Shown: positions 4,532 to 5,449 of the stretch, piece by piece
Numbering within the stretch: position 1 is the stretch's first letter
Layout of the letters: every line of letters starts with the position of its first letter
Assembly (NCBI GenBank): GCA_017991025.1
Contig: JAGNMT010000290.1
Location: 1-5,449 of the forward strand
Reading direction: 5' to 3'
From: Verrucomicrobiales bacterium
Lineage (GTDB): Bacteria > Verrucomicrobiota > Verrucomicrobiia > Verrucomicrobiales > DEV007
DNA: 5,449 bases
Program-made: the position numbers and the translations under genes
The notes under the pieces: generated by a model
What the model was told of the DNA's origin: nothing
Databases searched by the model: none
Seen by the model: the letters and a program-made list of their open reading frames with translations, nothing else

Positions 4532-5449
4532 ATGAAAATCCGGACCGCTCTATCTCTATTCGCTCTTGTTTCCATCGCCCCTCCGTTGCTCGCTGCGCCC
4601 TCTCCGGCTGACGTGACCTCGGCCATGAAACGGGCCGCAACCTATTTCGCCGGGACGGTTGCGGTAGAGGGTGGCTATGTCTATTACACCTCGCCCGACC
4701 AGACAAAACGTCTTGGTGAGGGTGTTGCCACCGCGACTGAGATTTGGGTGCAGCCGCCGGGAACACCCGCTGTCGGCGAAGCCTTTCTCGCCGCCTATGC
4801 CGCGACCGGAGACACGTTCTATCTTGATGCGGCCTTGAAGACGGGAAAGGCACTCGTATATGGGCAGTTGGACTCGGGCGGCTGGCGGAACTCGATCGAC
4901 TTTGATCCTGCGGGTCCCCGCATCGACCAATACCGGAACGGCAAGGGAAAGGGCAAAAATTTCTCCACCCTTGATGACAACATCACCCAGTCGACGCTCT
5001 GTTTTCTGATGAAACTCGATGCCGCAACCAAGTCCGGTGAGGCCGACATTCACGGGGCCGTCGAGTATGCGCTGCCGAGACTGCTCGCCGCGCAATTTGC
5101 CAACGGTGCCTTTCCTCAGGGATGGACCGGACCGGTCGAGGATCGTCCCGTGGTTTCCGCCGGGTTCCCCGACTATGACTGGCGGACCGAAGGCCGGATT
5201 AAGGAATACTGGAATCAATACACTCTCAACGACGGACTCGCAGGCACCATGGTCGAGACGCTTAAGATCGCCCATCTCACGTACAACAAACCGGAGTATC
5301 TCGCCGCCCTGACAAAACTCGGCGAGTTTCTTCTCATCGCCCAGTTCCCCGAGCCACAGCCCGGATGGGCGCAGCAATACAGTCCTGAAATGCGCCCGAT
5401 CTGGGCTCGTGCCTTTGAACCGCCGGCCGTAAGCGGTCGGGAGTCAGAG
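4532..5449 (+). CDS. pectate lyase, PL10 (Pec_lyase) family, 3' truncated by window
   Basis: The first 306 residues of a secreted polysaccharide lyase that cleaves polygalacturonate by beta-elimination, normally with calcium. Residues 1-21 or 22 are a Sec signal peptide (MKIR, hydrophobic core, LLAA). The rest matches the alpha/alpha-barrel lyase pattern: GTPAVGEAFLAAYAATGD (77-94), GGWRNSIDFDP (116-126), the TLDDNITQ segment (146-153), FANGAFPQGW (189-198), YTLNDGLAGTMVETL (230-244), PGWAQQY (277-283) and WARAFEPPAVSGRES (291-305). The Asn-Asp pair (233-234) and the late arginines lie where the family has conserved active-site residues, but I cannot assign the catalytic base. The frame is open to the last base, so the C-terminus lies outside. 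There is no Shine-Dalgarno beyond a weak TGAG. A PL10-related lyase of slightly different specificity is the main alternative. Confidence 0.9.
   Translation, partial: MKIRTALSLFALVSIAPPLLAAPSPADVTSAMKRAATYFAGTVAVEGGYVYYTSPDQTKRLGEGVATATEIWVQPPGTPAVGEAFLAAYAATGDTFYLDAALKTGKALVYGQLDSGGWRNSIDFDPAGPRIDQYRNGKGKGKNFSTLDDNITQSTLCFLMKLDAATKSGEADIHGAVEYALPRLLAAQFANGAFPQGWTGPVEDRPVVSAGFPDYDWRTEGRIKEYWNQYTLNDGLAGTMVETLKIAHLTYNKPEYLAALTKLGEFLLIAQFPEPQPGWAQQYSPEMRPIWARAFEPPAVSGRESE

Noticed and set aside
4556..5377. Minus-strand frame of 273 codons antisense to the pectate lyase
   Set aside because: The plus-strand frame matches a known enzyme family over its whole length; the antisense frame is open because of GC-rich third positions.

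Overview
The window looks like a chromosomal segment of a GC-rich Gram-negative bacterium, most plausibly from the Verrucomicrobiota (Opitutales-like) or a relative in the Planctomycetes-Verrucomicrobia-Chlamydiae group. This is an inference. It rests on four exported proteins in a row, a stand-alone TPR plus STN-like periplasmic protein, a protein with SHD1-like modules, a PL10-type pectate lyase, and start codons that almost all lack a Shine-Dalgarno sequence. No phage, insertion sequence, CRISPR array or defence gene is visible.

Layout. Positions 1-179 are an AT-rich stretch (about 41% GC) with no gene I can support. A complete tRNA-Ser(UGA) with encoded CCA follows on the minus strand (180-267), with a good promoter just upstream of it (302-329). 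Still on the minus strand are a short-chain dehydrogenase (347-994) and, upstream of it, a secreted TPR/STN-like protein (1050-1670). Their reading frames are close enough for one mRNA. A divergent intergenic region of 365 bases (1671-2035) carries outward-facing promoter candidates. It also holds a 52-codon plus-strand reading frame (1760-1918) that ends six bases before a bulged hairpin and a run of seven T (1924-1969). This is the least expected structure in the window.

On the plus strand, three genes for exported proteins follow: a 543-residue low-complexity protein ending in a bacterial SH3-like domain (2036-3667), a 246-residue protein with SHD1-like modules at both ends (3716-4456), and the N-terminal 306 residues of a PL10-family pectate lyase (4532 to the window edge). 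The first two are probably co-transcribed. The lyase may have its own promoter very close to its start codon.

Functionally, only the tRNA, the dehydrogenase fold and the lyase can be named with confidence. The other exported proteins look like envelope or periplasmic proteins of unknown role. No shared pathway is evident, apart from the general picture of a polysaccharide-degrading bacterium with many secreted proteins.
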